Origin: Sneathiella sp.
GTDB taxonomy: Bacteria; Pseudomonadota; Alphaproteobacteria; Sneathiellales; Sneathiellaceae
Reading direction: 5' to 3'
Length of the DNA: 64,000 nucleotides
Assembly: GCF_029233945.1 (NCBI RefSeq)
Contig: NZ_JARGOQ010000001.1
Coordinates: 71,115-135,114 of the forward strand
Part shown: positions 27,918 through 36,641 of the stretch, piece by piece
How positions within the stretch are numbered: position 1 is the stretch's first letter
Layout: the number at the start of each line of letters is the position of its first letter
Notes under the pieces: model-generated
Seen by the model: only the letters and a program-made list of their open reading frames with translations
Databases searched by the model: none
What the model was told of the DNA's origin: nothing
Made by a program: the position numbers and the translations under genes

Positions 27918-28058
27918 ATGTCTAAGTTTTCCCTTTTCCTGCTATTTTTGGTGGCTGCTGCGGTTATTGGCGGCGGTGTGTTCCTCTCCGCCTGGGATAT
28001 TCCTGCGCCGACGGTAAAAGTTGAGAAGGTTATTCCGAATGACCAGTTCCCGAAATAG
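27918..28058 (+). CDS. Small single-span membrane protein (46 aa), not in ORF track
   Basis: A 46-residue ORF too short for the supplied track. It starts MSKFSLFLLF, has one hydrophobic helix (about residues 4-26) and then SAWDIPAPTVKVEKVIP before the stop codon. I recall similar short proteins with the DIPAP/VEKVIP ending in alphaproteobacteria at the same place, before the large secreted protein and xerD. Its stop codon overlaps the next gene's start by 20 bases, and the next gene's ribosome site (GAAGG) lies inside it, a sign of translational coupling. Function unknown. Confidence 0.75.
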   Translation: MSKFSLFLLFLVAAAVIGGGVFLSAWDIPAPTVKVEKVIPNDQFPK

Positions 28059-29841
28059 ATTCAGGCTTTTATTCGGCACTGGCCTGTTAATTGCGGGCCT
28101 GACGGCTATGGCGCCGATAGCAGCGGCGCAGGATAAGCCGCTTAATCTGGTGCCGTCGCTTGGAAAAGCTACACCGGCAACGAATACTGACAAGGCTCCT
28201 GTGAGTTCAGCCCCAATAACGTCGGCGCCACAAAAAAATGTGCTGGAGGGGAACCGTATCAAGGGGGCTGTTGTTGTGCAGTCACTCGGCGGGTTGAACC
28301 CGGCCTCTATTGGCACTTTGAGCGCGACAAATGGCGGGTTGGGATCGGATATGTGGCAGGGATCATCCCAGGGCCGCATCCAGACCTTGCTTGAGTATTT
28401 GCCGGTTCCGCATGAATCTCCTGAATTACAGAAACTCTATCGCCGCCTGCTGCTTACGTCAGCCGCAATTCCACAGGGGCAGGGCCAGCCGACGGAACTG
28501 ATTAGATTGCGGCTTGAAAAACTGCTGGCTGCCGGTCTGGTGACGGATGCGTCGGATCTGGTGAGCCGGGTCCCTGCCTCCAGCATGACACCTGAGCTTA
28601 ACCGTATTGCAACCGAAGTTCTGCTGCTTCAGGGGCAGAATGAACAGGCCTGCAAAGTCGTTGATCGCACCAAAGCCGCAACTGTCGATAATTTTTGGAC
28701 CAAGGCGGATGTTTTCTGCAATATCGTTGCAGGCAATATGCCTCGGGCGGAGATTGGCATCACGCTGCTGGACGAAACAGCGGGCGAAGATGCGCTGTTC
28801 TTCGCGCTCTATGACCGGCTGGCCGGCGGCAATGCCGACCTCCCTGAAACGGCCCAACCCCTCACCGCGCTGCATTTCGCGATGATAAGCCTTGCCAAGG
28901 CTGCACCATCTGTCGCGGTGCTTGAGAGGGCGGGAAATGCGTTCCTCTGGGCGCTCGCGATGGATAAGACGGCGGATGTCAACGCGAGATTTACCGCAGC
29001 CTATAAATCGCTTTCCATTGGAAGTATTCCGGCTCTCCTGTCCCGGCGCCTTATCAATGAAGGCGCCTTTCTGTTAGAGACGGAAGAAAACCCCAGCCTC
29101 GGCCAGATTGCGGCGCTCTATCGGGACGCATTAGGGGCCTCTGCCGATGCTGAAAAAACTCGCCTGCTTGGGGACCTTTGGGCAGCTGGTGAGCGGGATG
29201 GCTCTTATCTGGCGGCCGCTGATCTGTCCATGCCACTCCTGTCCGGGATGACGGCTGCGGAATATGGCGATGTGTTCGAACTGGACGCCTTGCGTCTCTC
29301 TCTCGTCGGAAAGGAAGAGGCGACCGCAGCACTATGGGAGCGTGCCGTTCGCCGCGGCGCGCTTCGGGGTGATTTCGCGGAGCGGGAAACAGCGCGGAAA
29401 TTTATCGCCCGCGCGGACGCCTATATGCTCATCTCCGGTACGACAGGCATTGCACGCTGGAACGCCGTCAATTTCGACGCTGAGGATTTTGATCATAGTG
29501 GCGCTGCCGCGCCCGGTGATAATGCCGGGCTGTATCTTGCTATTCTCGATGTGATGGGTGAGCCGGTTCCGGATGATCTCTGGGCCGCCGCACTTGGCGC
29601 AGCCCAGACCTCAAGGCCGGGTTTTTCCAACATTGTGATCGAGCGGAACCTGCAATCTGCCGCCGGGGCGGGGCTGATCGGGGAAACCGTGGCCCTCTCT
29701 ATTGCGGCAATTGGATCGGAAGGGCCCGGCAAGACGTCAAGTGAGACTTTGGTTGCGGTTATCCGCGCGCTGAAGGCTATCGGGCTCGAAGCCGAGGCTC
29801 GTCAACTCGCATTAGAGGCCGCCGTTTCGCGGAACCTTTAA
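28039..29841 (+). CDS. Secreted alpha-helical protein, unknown function
   Basis: A 600-residue protein starting at MTSSRNRFRL with GAAGG 9 bases upstream. The N-terminal signal peptide runs LLFGTGLLIAGLTAMAPIAAA and should be cleaved after about residue 30. The mature part starts with a low-complexity Pro/Ala/Thr segment and then is helical throughout, with repeats of Ala/Leu-rich pairs that look like TPR- or HEAT-type solenoids, though I cannot assign a repeat family. Homologues at this site between aroK and xerD occur widely in alphaproteobacteria, some under unhelpful names. Co-transcribed with the small membrane ORF and xerD (1 base before the GTG). Confidence 0.8.
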   Translation: MTSSRNRFRLLFGTGLLIAGLTAMAPIAAAQDKPLNLVPSLGKATPATNTDKAPVSSAPITSAPQKNVLEGNRIKGAVVVQSLGGLNPASIGTLSATNGGLGSDMWQGSSQGRIQTLLEYLPVPHESPELQKLYRRLLLTSAAIPQGQGQPTELIRLRLEKLLAAGLVTDASDLVSRVPASSMTPELNRIATEVLLLQGQNEQACKVVDRTKAATVDNFWTKADVFCNIVAGNMPRAEIGITLLDETAGEDALFFALYDRLAGGNADLPETAQPLTALHFAMISLAKAAPSVAVLERAGNAFLWALAMDKTADVNARFTAAYKSLSIGSIPALLSRRLINEGAFLLETEENPSLGQIAALYRDALGASADAEKTRLLGDLWAAGERDGSYLAAADLSMPLLSGMTAAEYGDVFELDALRLSLVGKEEATAALWERAVRRGALRGDFAERETARKFIARADAYMLISGTTGIARWNAVNFDAEDFDHSGAAAPGDNAGLYLAILDVMGEPVPDDLWAAALGAAQTSRPGFSNIVIERNLQSAAGAGLIGETVALSIAAIGSEGPGKTSSETLVAVIRALKAIGLEAEARQLALEAAVSRNL

Positions 29842-29842
29842 G

Positions 29843-30736
29843 GTGACCCGCCATTATATCGAGGGTTTCCTTGAAATGCTCCTCACCGAGCGGGGAGCCG
29901 CGGAAAACACCCTGTCCGGATATCGTCGGGACCTCAATGATTTCGAGAGCTTCGCCCTTCGGTGCGGAAAGAACCTCTCGGTCGTATCATCAAAGGATAT
30001 TCAGGCCTATCTCAAGCTTCTGGATGACAGCGGTCTGAAAGCATCCACCCAGGCACGACGCTTGAGTGCGATACGTCAGCTTTTCTCTTATCTATTGGGG
30101 GAGGATATTCGCCATGATGATCCCGCGCTGAACATTGATAGCCCGCGCGCGGGACGTCGTTTGCCGAAGTATCTGACGGAAGCTGAGGTGGACGGCCTGC
30201 TGGCGGCGGCAGAAGGGGATACGCCGGAAAAAAGGCGGCTCCTGTCTCTGCTTCATCTGTTGTATGCGACCGGCCTCCGCGTGACGGAGCTTGTATCCCT
30301 GCCGTTTCCGGCGCTGCGGGAGCAGGATCGGTTTCTCATTGTCCGAGGTAAGGGCAATAAGGAACGGCTGGTGCCGGTGAATGATACCTCCAAACAGGCG
30401 CTGGGTCGATATCTTGAAGTGCGGGACGTTTTCTGCCCGGATGGCGCTCATTCAAAATGGCTCTATCCGTCACGGGGCGGGCAGGGGTTTCTCACGCGCC
30501 AACGACTGGGCCAGCTTCTAAAAGAATTGGCGATTGAGGCAAATATTGATTCCGCCAAAGTTTCCCCGCATGTTTTGCGGCACGCTTTTGCGAGCCATTT
30601 GCTCGCCCATGGGGCCGATCTTCGAAGCCTTCAGAAGATGCTGGGGCATTCCGATATTTCGACGACCCAGATCTACACCCATGTTCTGCAGGAACGGCTG
30701 AAGGAAATTGTTACAACCCACCATCCCCTTGCATGA
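29843..30736 (+). CDS. xerD: Site-specific tyrosine recombinase XerD
   Basis: Resolves chromosome dimers at dif together with XerC under FtsK control. 297 residues, GTG start one base after the preceding stop codon. N-terminal core-binding domain contains LTERGAAENTLSGYRRDL; the catalytic domain has the full set: Arg in YATGLRVTELVSL, Lys in VRGKGNKERLVP, HxxR in SPHVLRHAFASHLL, then His and Tyr in LGHSDISTTQIYTHV. XerD rather than XerC is chosen because of the aroK-side location known from alphaproteobacteria. It is a housekeeping recombinase, not a sign of a mobile element. Confidence 0.94.
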   Translation: MTRHYIEGFLEMLLTERGAAENTLSGYRRDLNDFESFALRCGKNLSVVSSKDIQAYLKLLDDSGLKASTQARRLSAIRQLFSYLLGEDIRHDDPALNIDSPRAGRRLPKYLTEAEVDGLLAAAEGDTPEKRRLLSLLHLLYATGLRVTELVSLPFPALREQDRFLIVRGKGNKERLVPVNDTSKQALGRYLEVRDVFCPDGAHSKWLYPSRGGQGFLTRQRLGQLLKELAIEANIDSAKVSPHVLRHAFASHLLAHGADLRSLQKMLGHSDISTTQIYTHVLQERLKEIVTTHHPLA

Positions 30737-30834
30737 TGAAAATTTATTTGGGGGAAAACTTGACTCTGTCTTCCGGCTAACGCAATTTCCTCCCAACTAA
30801 TTCACAAACTCATATTGAAGAAAGTGTAAAACTC

Positions 30835-31815
30835 ATGAGCTTTACTGTTCCGGAACCTTGCGTCTCGCGCCTGAACCGTTGTGAACTTGCCGTTCCCGGT
30901 TCCAGCCCGCATATGTTTGAAAAGGCCGCTAAGTCCGATGCGGATGCTATTTTCCTCGATCTGGAGGATGCGGTTGCACCGAATGATAAGGCGCAGGCGC
31001 GCAAGAATATCATCGAAGCCCTGCATGATATCGATTGGGGCGATAAGGTCATGTCTGTCCGGATCAACGGTCTTGATACGCATTACATGTATCGCGACAT
31101 TGTGGATGTGGTTGAGCAGGGCGGGGAGCGCCTCGACCTGATCATGATCCCGAAGGTCGGCACGGCTTCCGACGTATATGCCGTTGATATGATGGTAACT
31201 CAGATTGAGACAGCAACGGGCCGAAAAAAGAAAATCGGGTTTGAGCATATTATTGAAACCGCTCTCGGGATGCAGAATATCCATGAAATCGCTGCGGCAA
31301 GTAAGCGCAACGAGAGCCTGCATTTTGGTGTGGCGGACTATGCCGCCTCGACAAAGGCGCGGACAACCTCCATCGGCGGACCGAACCCGCTTTATGGCGT
31401 GCTGACGGATCCGGCAGAAGACGGAAGCCGTGATTTTCATTGGGGCGATATGTGGCATTATGCGATTGCCCGCATGGTTGTGGCCGCGCGCGCCAACGGC
31501 CTTCGCCCGATTGATGGCCCGTTCGGTGATTTCTCTGATCCGGATGGGTATGTCGCCCATGGTAATCGCGCGGCCATTCTTGGCTGTGAAGGGAAATGGG
31601 CCATTCACCCGAAACAGATCCCGCTTGCCAATGACATCTTCACGCCAGCGAAGGAAGAAGTCGCGAAGGCACGCCGTATTCTGGAAGCCATGGAAAAGGC
31701 GCAAGCCGAAGGCGCGGGCGCCGTCGCTCTCGATGGTCGGCTGATCGATATCGCCTCGATCAAGCAGGCGGAAGCTTTGGTAAATCAGGCTGATATCATC
31801 GCGGCCCGCGGATAA
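30835..31815 (+). CDS. mcl: L-malyl-CoA / beta-methylmalyl-CoA lyase (HpcH/HpaI family)
   Basis: Mg-dependent lyase that cleaves malyl-CoA to acetyl-CoA and glyoxylate, and methylmalyl-CoA to propionyl-CoA and glyoxylate. 326 residues. Features: LNRCELAVPGSSPHMFEKA, IFLDLEDAVAPNDKAQAR, SVRINGLDTHYMYRDIVD, IMIPKVG, metal ligands in EHIIETALGM and FGVADYAAS, matching Rhodobacter Mcl1 region by region as I recall it. It belongs to the ethylmalonyl-CoA or serine/glyoxylate routes; no ccr or other pathway gene lies next to it here. CoA products link it to the mutase at 11.8 kb. A pure citramalyl-CoA lyase role cannot be excluded. Confidence 0.85.
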   Translation: MSFTVPEPCVSRLNRCELAVPGSSPHMFEKAAKSDADAIFLDLEDAVAPNDKAQARKNIIEALHDIDWGDKVMSVRINGLDTHYMYRDIVDVVEQGGERLDLIMIPKVGTASDVYAVDMMVTQIETATGRKKKIGFEHIIETALGMQNIHEIAAASKRNESLHFGVADYAASTKARTTSIGGPNPLYGVLTDPAEDGSRDFHWGDMWHYAIARMVVAARANGLRPIDGPFGDFSDPDGYVAHGNRAAILGCEGKWAIHPKQIPLANDIFTPAKEEVAKARRILEAMEKAQAEGAGAVALDGRLIDIASIKQAEALVNQADIIAARG

Positions 31816-31851
31816 TTTTTCGCGTCATATAGCTGTCATTATTTTAAATGC

Positions 31852-31886
31852 TGGCGGAACGGTTGATTGACGTAACCGTTCCGCCA
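31852..31886. terminator. Perfect 13-bp hairpin between mcl and accA
   Basis: TGGCGGAACGGTT pairs fully with AACCGTTCCGCCA around a 9-base loop. It is followed by ATTTATTAAT, which is T/A-rich but lacks a clean T-run. It could be the terminator of mcl, or a structured 5' leader element of accA, whose ATG is 45 bases downstream. Confidence 0.6.
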
Positions 31887-31930
31887 ATTTATTAATCAGA
31901 CCGTCGATAACTGTGGAGTTTGGACATTTA

Positions 31931-32887
31931 ATGAATAATTTCCTTGATTTTGAGAAGCCGATTGCTGACCTCGAAGGCAAAATTCGCGAGCTTGAGGGGC
32001 TGGAAGACGGCAGTGATATCGAGATCAAGGAGGATATTGCCAAACTCCGCCAGAAGGCCCTTCACCAGTTGGAACAAACCTACTCGAAACTGACGCCCTG
32101 GCAGAAAACGCAGGTTGCCCGTCATGTCGATCGGCCAAAGCTGAGCGATATCACGGCGCAGCTGATCGAAGAATTCACGCCCCTTGCAGGCGACAGGGCC
32201 TTCGCGGACGACAAGGCCATAATCGGTGGTATGGGACGTTTTCGGGGTCGTAGCGTTGTCGTGATCGGAACCGAGAAGGGCAAGGATACAGAAACCCGCC
32301 TCAAGCATAATTTTGGTATGGCCCGACCGGAGGGATATCGTAAGGCGCAGCGGCTTATGCAGCTTGCCGATCATTTTTCCCTTCCCATTCTGACCTTCAT
32401 CGATACATCCGGCGCTTATCCGGGTATCGGCGCAGAGGAGCGCGGTCAGGCGGAGGCGATTGCCCGCTCTATCGAGGTTAGCCTCGATGTACGCGTGCCC
32501 ATGATCGCCTCAATCGTCGGGGAAGGGGGCAGTGGCGGCGCGGTGGCGCTGGCGAGCGCAAATCGGGTCTTGATGTTTGCCCATGCCATCTATTCGGTGA
32601 TCTCACCGGAGGGCTGCGCAGCGATCCTGTGGAAAACACGTGATAAAGCGCAGGAAGCGGCGACTGCCATGAAAGTCACCGCGCAGGATCTTCTAAAGCT
32701 AAAAGTGATCGACCGGATAGTCGATGAACCTGTTGGCGGTGCCCAGCGTGATGTGCCCGCTGCGATTTCCGCGCTTGGGGATGCGATAGAGGAAGAACTC
32801 GCCTCCCTCACGGGCAAGGAGCCGGGCGAGCTCCGTGAAGAGCGCCGCCGCAAATTCCTTGCGATTGGCCGCTTCGACGAAGGCTGA
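31931..32887 (+). CDS. accA: Acetyl-CoA carboxylase carboxyltransferase subunit alpha
   Basis: With AccD transfers the carboxyl group from biotin to acetyl-CoA, first step of fatty-acid synthesis. 318 residues from MNNFLDFEKPI; the track start at an upstream GTG is not needed. Typical motifs: YSKLTPWQKTQVARHVDRP, GGMGRFRGRSVVVIGTEKG, FIDTSGAYPGIGAEERGQ, VGEGGSGGAVALA and SVISPEGCAAILWK. A hairpin separates it from mcl. No other acc genes are in the window, as is normal for accA. Confidence 0.97.
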   Translation: MNNFLDFEKPIADLEGKIRELEGLEDGSDIEIKEDIAKLRQKALHQLEQTYSKLTPWQKTQVARHVDRPKLSDITAQLIEEFTPLAGDRAFADDKAIIGGMGRFRGRSVVVIGTEKGKDTETRLKHNFGMARPEGYRKAQRLMQLADHFSLPILTFIDTSGAYPGIGAEERGQAEAIARSIEVSLDVRVPMIASIVGEGGSGGAVALASANRVLMFAHAIYSVISPEGCAAILWKTRDKAQEAATAMKVTAQDLLKLKVIDRIVDEPVGGAQRDVPAAISALGDAIEEELASLTGKEPGELREERRRKFLAIGRFDEG

Positions 32888-32890
32888 TCG

Positions 32891-33730
32891 TCAGCCGGTA
32901 AAAGCCTTTCCAAGATTACGAACGCTTTCCTGATGGACGGACCAGTGACGCCCGCCAATCATACCGCCGTCCACAAGAATGTCGGCGGCATTGACAAAGG
33001 TGGAATCGTCCGATGCCAGGAAAAGTGCTGCCTTGGCAATGTCATCGGGAAGGCCCGCCCTGCGAATGGGTTGCGCCTGCGAGAGCACTTCCCCCGCGAC
33101 CTTCGCTGTATCTTCTGCGGCTTGACCTTTAAGGCCTAGGGCCTTGCCGAAAATACCGGTTGCAATCGCACCGGGGGAGATAGAGTTGACCCGGACATTG
33201 CTCTCACCCAGCTCCATAGCGGCGCTGCGGGTTAGCTGCAAGACCGCCGCTTTCGCGCTGCTGTAGACCATTGAGGTCGAGTAGCCCGCGAGATGACCGG
33301 CGATACTACCGTTGTTGATGATGCTGCCAAAGCCCTGCTTTTTCATGATCGGTGCTGCGTGCTTTATCCCGAGAAGGACACCGCCGAACAGCAGCGCCAT
33401 AGCTTCCATCGACTTTTCAAAATCGACGGTTTCAATACTCCCGACGGGAGCCGGCCCGCCCGCGTTATTGAAGATGCAGTCGAGTTTGCCGAATTTTTCT
33501 GCTGTTCCCTTGATGAGAGCCGCCATATCGGCCTCAACACTCGCGTCGGCGCGGACAAAATGCACACCGTCGCCCAACCTGTCGGCAATTGCTTTGCCTT
33601 CTGTCTCCCGTCGGCCGGAGAAAACGACGGTCGCGCCTTCTTCCGCGAAAATTTCCACGGTGCGCAGACCAATCCCGCTGGTTCCGCCCGTTATAATGGT
33701 TACTTTATCCTGTAGTCGGTTCATTTTCAT
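32891..33730 (-). CDS. Short-chain dehydrogenase/reductase
   Basis: Classical SDR, 279 residues. Cofactor motif TIITGGTSGIGLRT at the N-terminus, NNAGGPAP strand motif, catalytic Ser/Tyr/Lys in STSMVYSSAKAAVLQL, and the usual RVNSISPGAIATGIFG after it. The C-terminus has FVNAADILVDGGMIGG followed by an extension. No Asp-directed versus Arg-directed cofactor residue can be decided firmly, although FSGRRE after the second strand suggests NADP(H). Substrate unknown. Ends three bases from accA in convergent orientation. Start could also be the second Met, two codons in. Confidence 0.88.
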   Translation of the reverse strand: MKMNRLQDKVTIITGGTSGIGLRTVEIFAEEGATVVFSGRRETEGKAIADRLGDGVHFVRADASVEADMAALIKGTAEKFGKLDCIFNNAGGPAPVGSIETVDFEKSMEAMALLFGGVLLGIKHAAPIMKKQGFGSIINNGSIAGHLAGYSTSMVYSSAKAAVLQLTRSAAMELGESNVRVNSISPGAIATGIFGKALGLKGQAAEDTAKVAGEVLSQAQPIRRAGLPDDIAKAALFLASDDSTFVNAADILVDGGMIGGRHWSVHQESVRNLGKAFTG

Positions 33731-33887
33731 TCTTCTTTGCTTGAGCTTCTGATTAGGGAATATTGGACTATATCAATACATGGAGCGCCGAGAATAGATG
33801 TTTTTTGGCCTTCCGGCAGAGATGGCTTCCCAATTTGTAATTTTTGACTAAACTGGCGCCTTGTAACTTACGGGGGATTATCATCGC

Positions 33888-35114
33888 GTGCTCTACCATA
33901 GCGTAATTATTATTGCCTATGCCTTGACGGCAGTTGTTATCGCTGTGCAAACGCCGATCTATGTCGAGGGGATTGATCCGGTCGTCGGCTATTGGGCGGG
34001 GGGCGTTTTTTTCCTTATTTGTGCGTTGGTCCATGATTTTATCATGCGGCATGTGGAGCGCGCGCGGTTTCAGCGTGATCTGATCAAAATGCGTAGCGAT
34101 CTCGATATGGCGGAAACCGGCCTTGATCGTTTCGATAATATTCTCGGCCGTCTCGCGGGAAAAGACGGCAACATGGACAGCTTTGCCTCCGAAATGCAGA
34201 TATTACGCAAATTGTTGAAACAGCTCTCAACGGATCAGGCGCCTGAAAAAGAAGAGGATGAGGAAGAGGAAATCATCCTCTCCGCAGATGAGGAGCTGGT
34301 GGAGGCGCCGGAAGAGCCGCCTGAGCCGCAACGAAACAGTAACGGCCCGGACGAGGAAATCCTCCCTCAGGATGCGGCGATACTGGAGATTGTGCGTTCC
34401 GGGCTGCAGGAAAACAAGGTTGATCTTTATCTGCAGCCGATTGTTCGGCTACCACAGAGACGTACCCTTTTCTACGAGGCATTTTCTCGCATTCGCGGAC
34501 CCCAGGGTGAAGTAATTACGCCAGGGCAGTATCTTGCCGTCGCGGAAAACGCGGGTCTGATCGGAACGATCGATAATCTGCTACTCATCCGTTGCGTCCA
34601 GCTGATCCGGCGTGTCCGCCAGCGCAATGCCGATATCGGCTTTTTCGTAAATGTGTCTGCCCGGACACTGAACGACACCGCCTTTTTCCGGCAGTTCGTT
34701 GAATTCCTAGATCAGAACAAGGATTTGAGTGAGAGCCTGATCCTGGAATTTGCTCAGGACGATGTCGAGAATGCGTCGGAGGCCGTCCAGAAGGGGCTGT
34801 CCACGTTAGCGAAAATGGGTTTTTCATTTTCTGTTGACCATGTACAGCGCCTTGATTTCGACTTCGGCGAACTCGGGAAGCGACATTTCAGGTATTTGAA
34901 GGTTGCCGCCGCAGAACTTCTTCCCGGTCGCCCCGGCCTGCCGATGGATATTCATCCTGATGATCTGCGCGAAGCCCTGCTGCGTGAGAATATCGAGCTG
35001 ATTGCCAGCATGGTTGAAGATGAGGATACCGTGATCGGGCTGCTTGATGTGGAAGTCGGCTTCGGTCAGGGATATCTTTTTGGCGTGCCGCGCCCGCCGC
35101 AATCGGTAAATTAA
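33888..35114 (+). CDS. TipF-like membrane protein with degenerate EAL domain
   Basis: 408 residues, GTG start with GGGGGAT about 10 bases upstream. Two N-terminal membrane helices (SVIIIAYALTAVVIAV and AGGVFFLICALVHDFIM), a coiled-coil segment, an acidic linker (EKEEDEEEEIILSADEE) and a C-terminal EAL-like domain. The EAL signature is FYEAF; Asn is kept in FVNVSARTL and Glu in LILEFAQ, but the DDFG metal site reads VDHVQ and the KID motif reads LKVAA. GFGQGYLFG is intact. This layout matches Caulobacter TipF, which binds c-di-GMP without hydrolysing it to position flagellar assembly. A receptor role is therefore more likely than phosphodiesterase activity. Confidence 0.78.
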   Translation: MLYHSVIIIAYALTAVVIAVQTPIYVEGIDPVVGYWAGGVFFLICALVHDFIMRHVERARFQRDLIKMRSDLDMAETGLDRFDNILGRLAGKDGNMDSFASEMQILRKLLKQLSTDQAPEKEEDEEEEIILSADEELVEAPEEPPEPQRNSNGPDEEILPQDAAILEIVRSGLQENKVDLYLQPIVRLPQRRTLFYEAFSRIRGPQGEVITPGQYLAVAENAGLIGTIDNLLLIRCVQLIRRVRQRNADIGFFVNVSARTLNDTAFFRQFVEFLDQNKDLSESLILEFAQDDVENASEAVQKGLSTLAKMGFSFSVDHVQRLDFDFGELGKRHFRYLKVAAAELLPGRPGLPMDIHPDDLREALLRENIELIASMVEDEDTVIGLLDVEVGFGQGYLFGVPRPPQSVN

Positions 35115-35127
35115 CAGGTTATTCTTT

Positions 35128-36003
35128 ATGTCCTTCAAGATTATTTCCGGCCTTGCCGGAGTGGCACCGAGCTATGATGCCTTCATTCTGGATCTTTGGG
35201 GCGTGGTGCATAACGGCCATCATCCCTATCCCGGCGTGCTGGAGTGCATGGACAGGCTGCGGAGCCAGGGTAAGCCGATACTCCTTCTCTCCAATGCCCC
35301 GCGTACGAACGGCTATGTGATCGAGTTTCTGGAAAACATCGGGGTGGCGAGGAAGCGTTATGACCATATTCTAACCTCGGGCGATATAACGCGCGAGGTG
35401 CTGATGCGCCGCGATCATCCCTTTTTAAAGAACAGCGGCGGCGCCTTTTACCAGATCGGCGCAGTTCGCGACAAAGGGTTGGAGGATGGCCTTGACTATC
35501 GACGGGTTTCTTCCGTTGGAGAGGCTGATTTTCTGATTTGTACCGGTCTCGTGGATGACCAGACGGAAACGCCGGAGAACTATCGTGAATTATTGCTGGG
35601 TGCCCTTAAACATAGCCTTCCGATGCTTTGCGCCAATCCGGATCTGACTGTGATGCGGGGGACGACATCCCATTATTGCGCAGGTGCCATTGCGGCTCTC
35701 TATGAGGAGCTTGGCGGGCAGGTTGAGCTTTTCGGGAAGCCGTATCCAGAAGTATATCGGCAGGCGATAAAGAAATTGCAGTTCCTTGAGCCGTCAAGGA
35801 TTCTCGCCATCGGTGACAGCATGCGAACCGATATCAAGGGTGCCAACGCCAATGGTATTGACAGCGTGTTAGTGAGTGGCGGGATACATGCCGATGAGTG
35901 GGGGTTAAAGGATGGGCAATTGCCCACAGCGGCGCAAATCGAGAAAATCACTGAGTTGCATCAGTTTTCACCAAACTATGTGATGGGACATATGGTCTGG
36001 TAG
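35128..36003 (+). CDS. TIGR01459-type HAD-superfamily hydrolase
   Basis: A NagD-like (HAD IIA) protein of 291 residues, 13 bases after the TipF-like gene. Motif I is FILDLWGVVHNG; the first Asp is kept, but the second acidic residue of DxD is Trp, as is normal in this family. Motif II LLLSNAPR, cap region with FLICTGLVDD, motif III region near GKPYPEVYRQA and motif IV AIGDSMRTDIKGA. Without the second Asp, ordinary phosphatase turnover is doubtful. Substrate unknown. Co-transcription with the TipF-like gene is suggested by spacing only. Confidence 0.85.
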   Translation: MSFKIISGLAGVAPSYDAFILDLWGVVHNGHHPYPGVLECMDRLRSQGKPILLLSNAPRTNGYVIEFLENIGVARKRYDHILTSGDITREVLMRRDHPFLKNSGGAFYQIGAVRDKGLEDGLDYRRVSSVGEADFLICTGLVDDQTETPENYRELLLGALKHSLPMLCANPDLTVMRGTTSHYCAGAIAALYEELGGQVELFGKPYPEVYRQAIKKLQFLEPSRILAIGDSMRTDIKGANANGIDSVLVSGGIHADEWGLKDGQLPTAAQIEKITELHQFSPNYVMGHMVW

Positions 36004-36020
36004 GAAGTGCTGGAGCCCTG

Positions 36021-36641
36021 TCAATCGAACAGAGCGTCGATCTCATCTTGTGCTTTATTGCCCGAGCCCTTGTCCTCGTCCGTAGGGGCCATGTTTTTCT
36101 TTTGTAGCCCGTCGTTCTCTTCGTCGAAAAGCGTGTCAATGTCGCCCTGATTGACACCCTCTCCCTCCAGCGCGGGGCCGTTCAAGAGCGCGCTTTCATC
36201 ATCATCGCTGACCACCGCAGCCTCTGCTTCGGCGACATTATCCATGTGATGCCCCCAGGCTTTGGTGAGGCGCGCGAGATATTCCTCAATATAGTTGAGG
36301 GTTGAGACAACCTTGCTGATCCGCTGGCCGGTAATGTCCTGAAAGGAGCAAGCTTCAAAAATCTCCATGCAGGCGTCATTGACGACGTCAGCGTCCGTTA
36401 CTTTCGCAGACATAATCTTTTCGGTCGCGCTCATGATCTGGTTGGTTGCGTTTTCCGTGGCTTCCACGATCGCATCCAGTTCCTTACCTGCCCGTGGAAG
36501 CTTTTCCTGCTTTAGGTCATTTGGCCGGATTTCGGCAATTTCCGATCTGGCCGCCATAATGAAACCGGCAAGATCCTGACAATCCTGGTGAAGAGAGGCG
36601 ATCGCCTTCCTCAGCTGAATGACCTCTTCCGTATCGGACAT
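36021..36641 (-). CDS. cheZ: Chemotaxis protein phosphatase CheZ
   Basis: Stimulates dephosphorylation of CheY-P. 206 residues, a long helical hairpin followed by a flexible acidic tail. The catalytic segment is EACSFQDITGQRISKV, with the active-site Gln in FQDITGQR. The CheY-docking C-terminal peptide is QDEIDALFD at the very end, and a second similar peptide QGDIDTLFDEEN occurs about 30 residues earlier. Its start codon overlaps the cheY stop codon by one base (TAATG). An E. coli-type CheZ is found only in some alphaproteobacteria. The remaining che genes are not in the window. Confidence 0.92.
   Translation of the reverse strand: MSDTEEVIQLRKAIASLHQDCQDLAGFIMAARSEIAEIRPNDLKQEKLPRAGKELDAIVEATENATNQIMSATEKIMSAKVTDADVVNDACMEIFEACSFQDITGQRISKVVSTLNYIEEYLARLTKAWGHHMDNVAEAEAAVVSDDDESALLNGPALEGEGVNQGDIDTLFDEENDGLQKKNMAPTDEDKGSGNKAQDEIDALFD

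Noticed and set aside
29843-30736. Tyrosine recombinase as evidence of an integrated element
   Set aside because: Full XerD motif set and conserved housekeeping neighbours; no att repeats or foreign genes around it.
30802-31704. 300-residue minus-strand ORF opposite mcl
   Set aside because: Antisense shadow of the malyl-CoA lyase gene.
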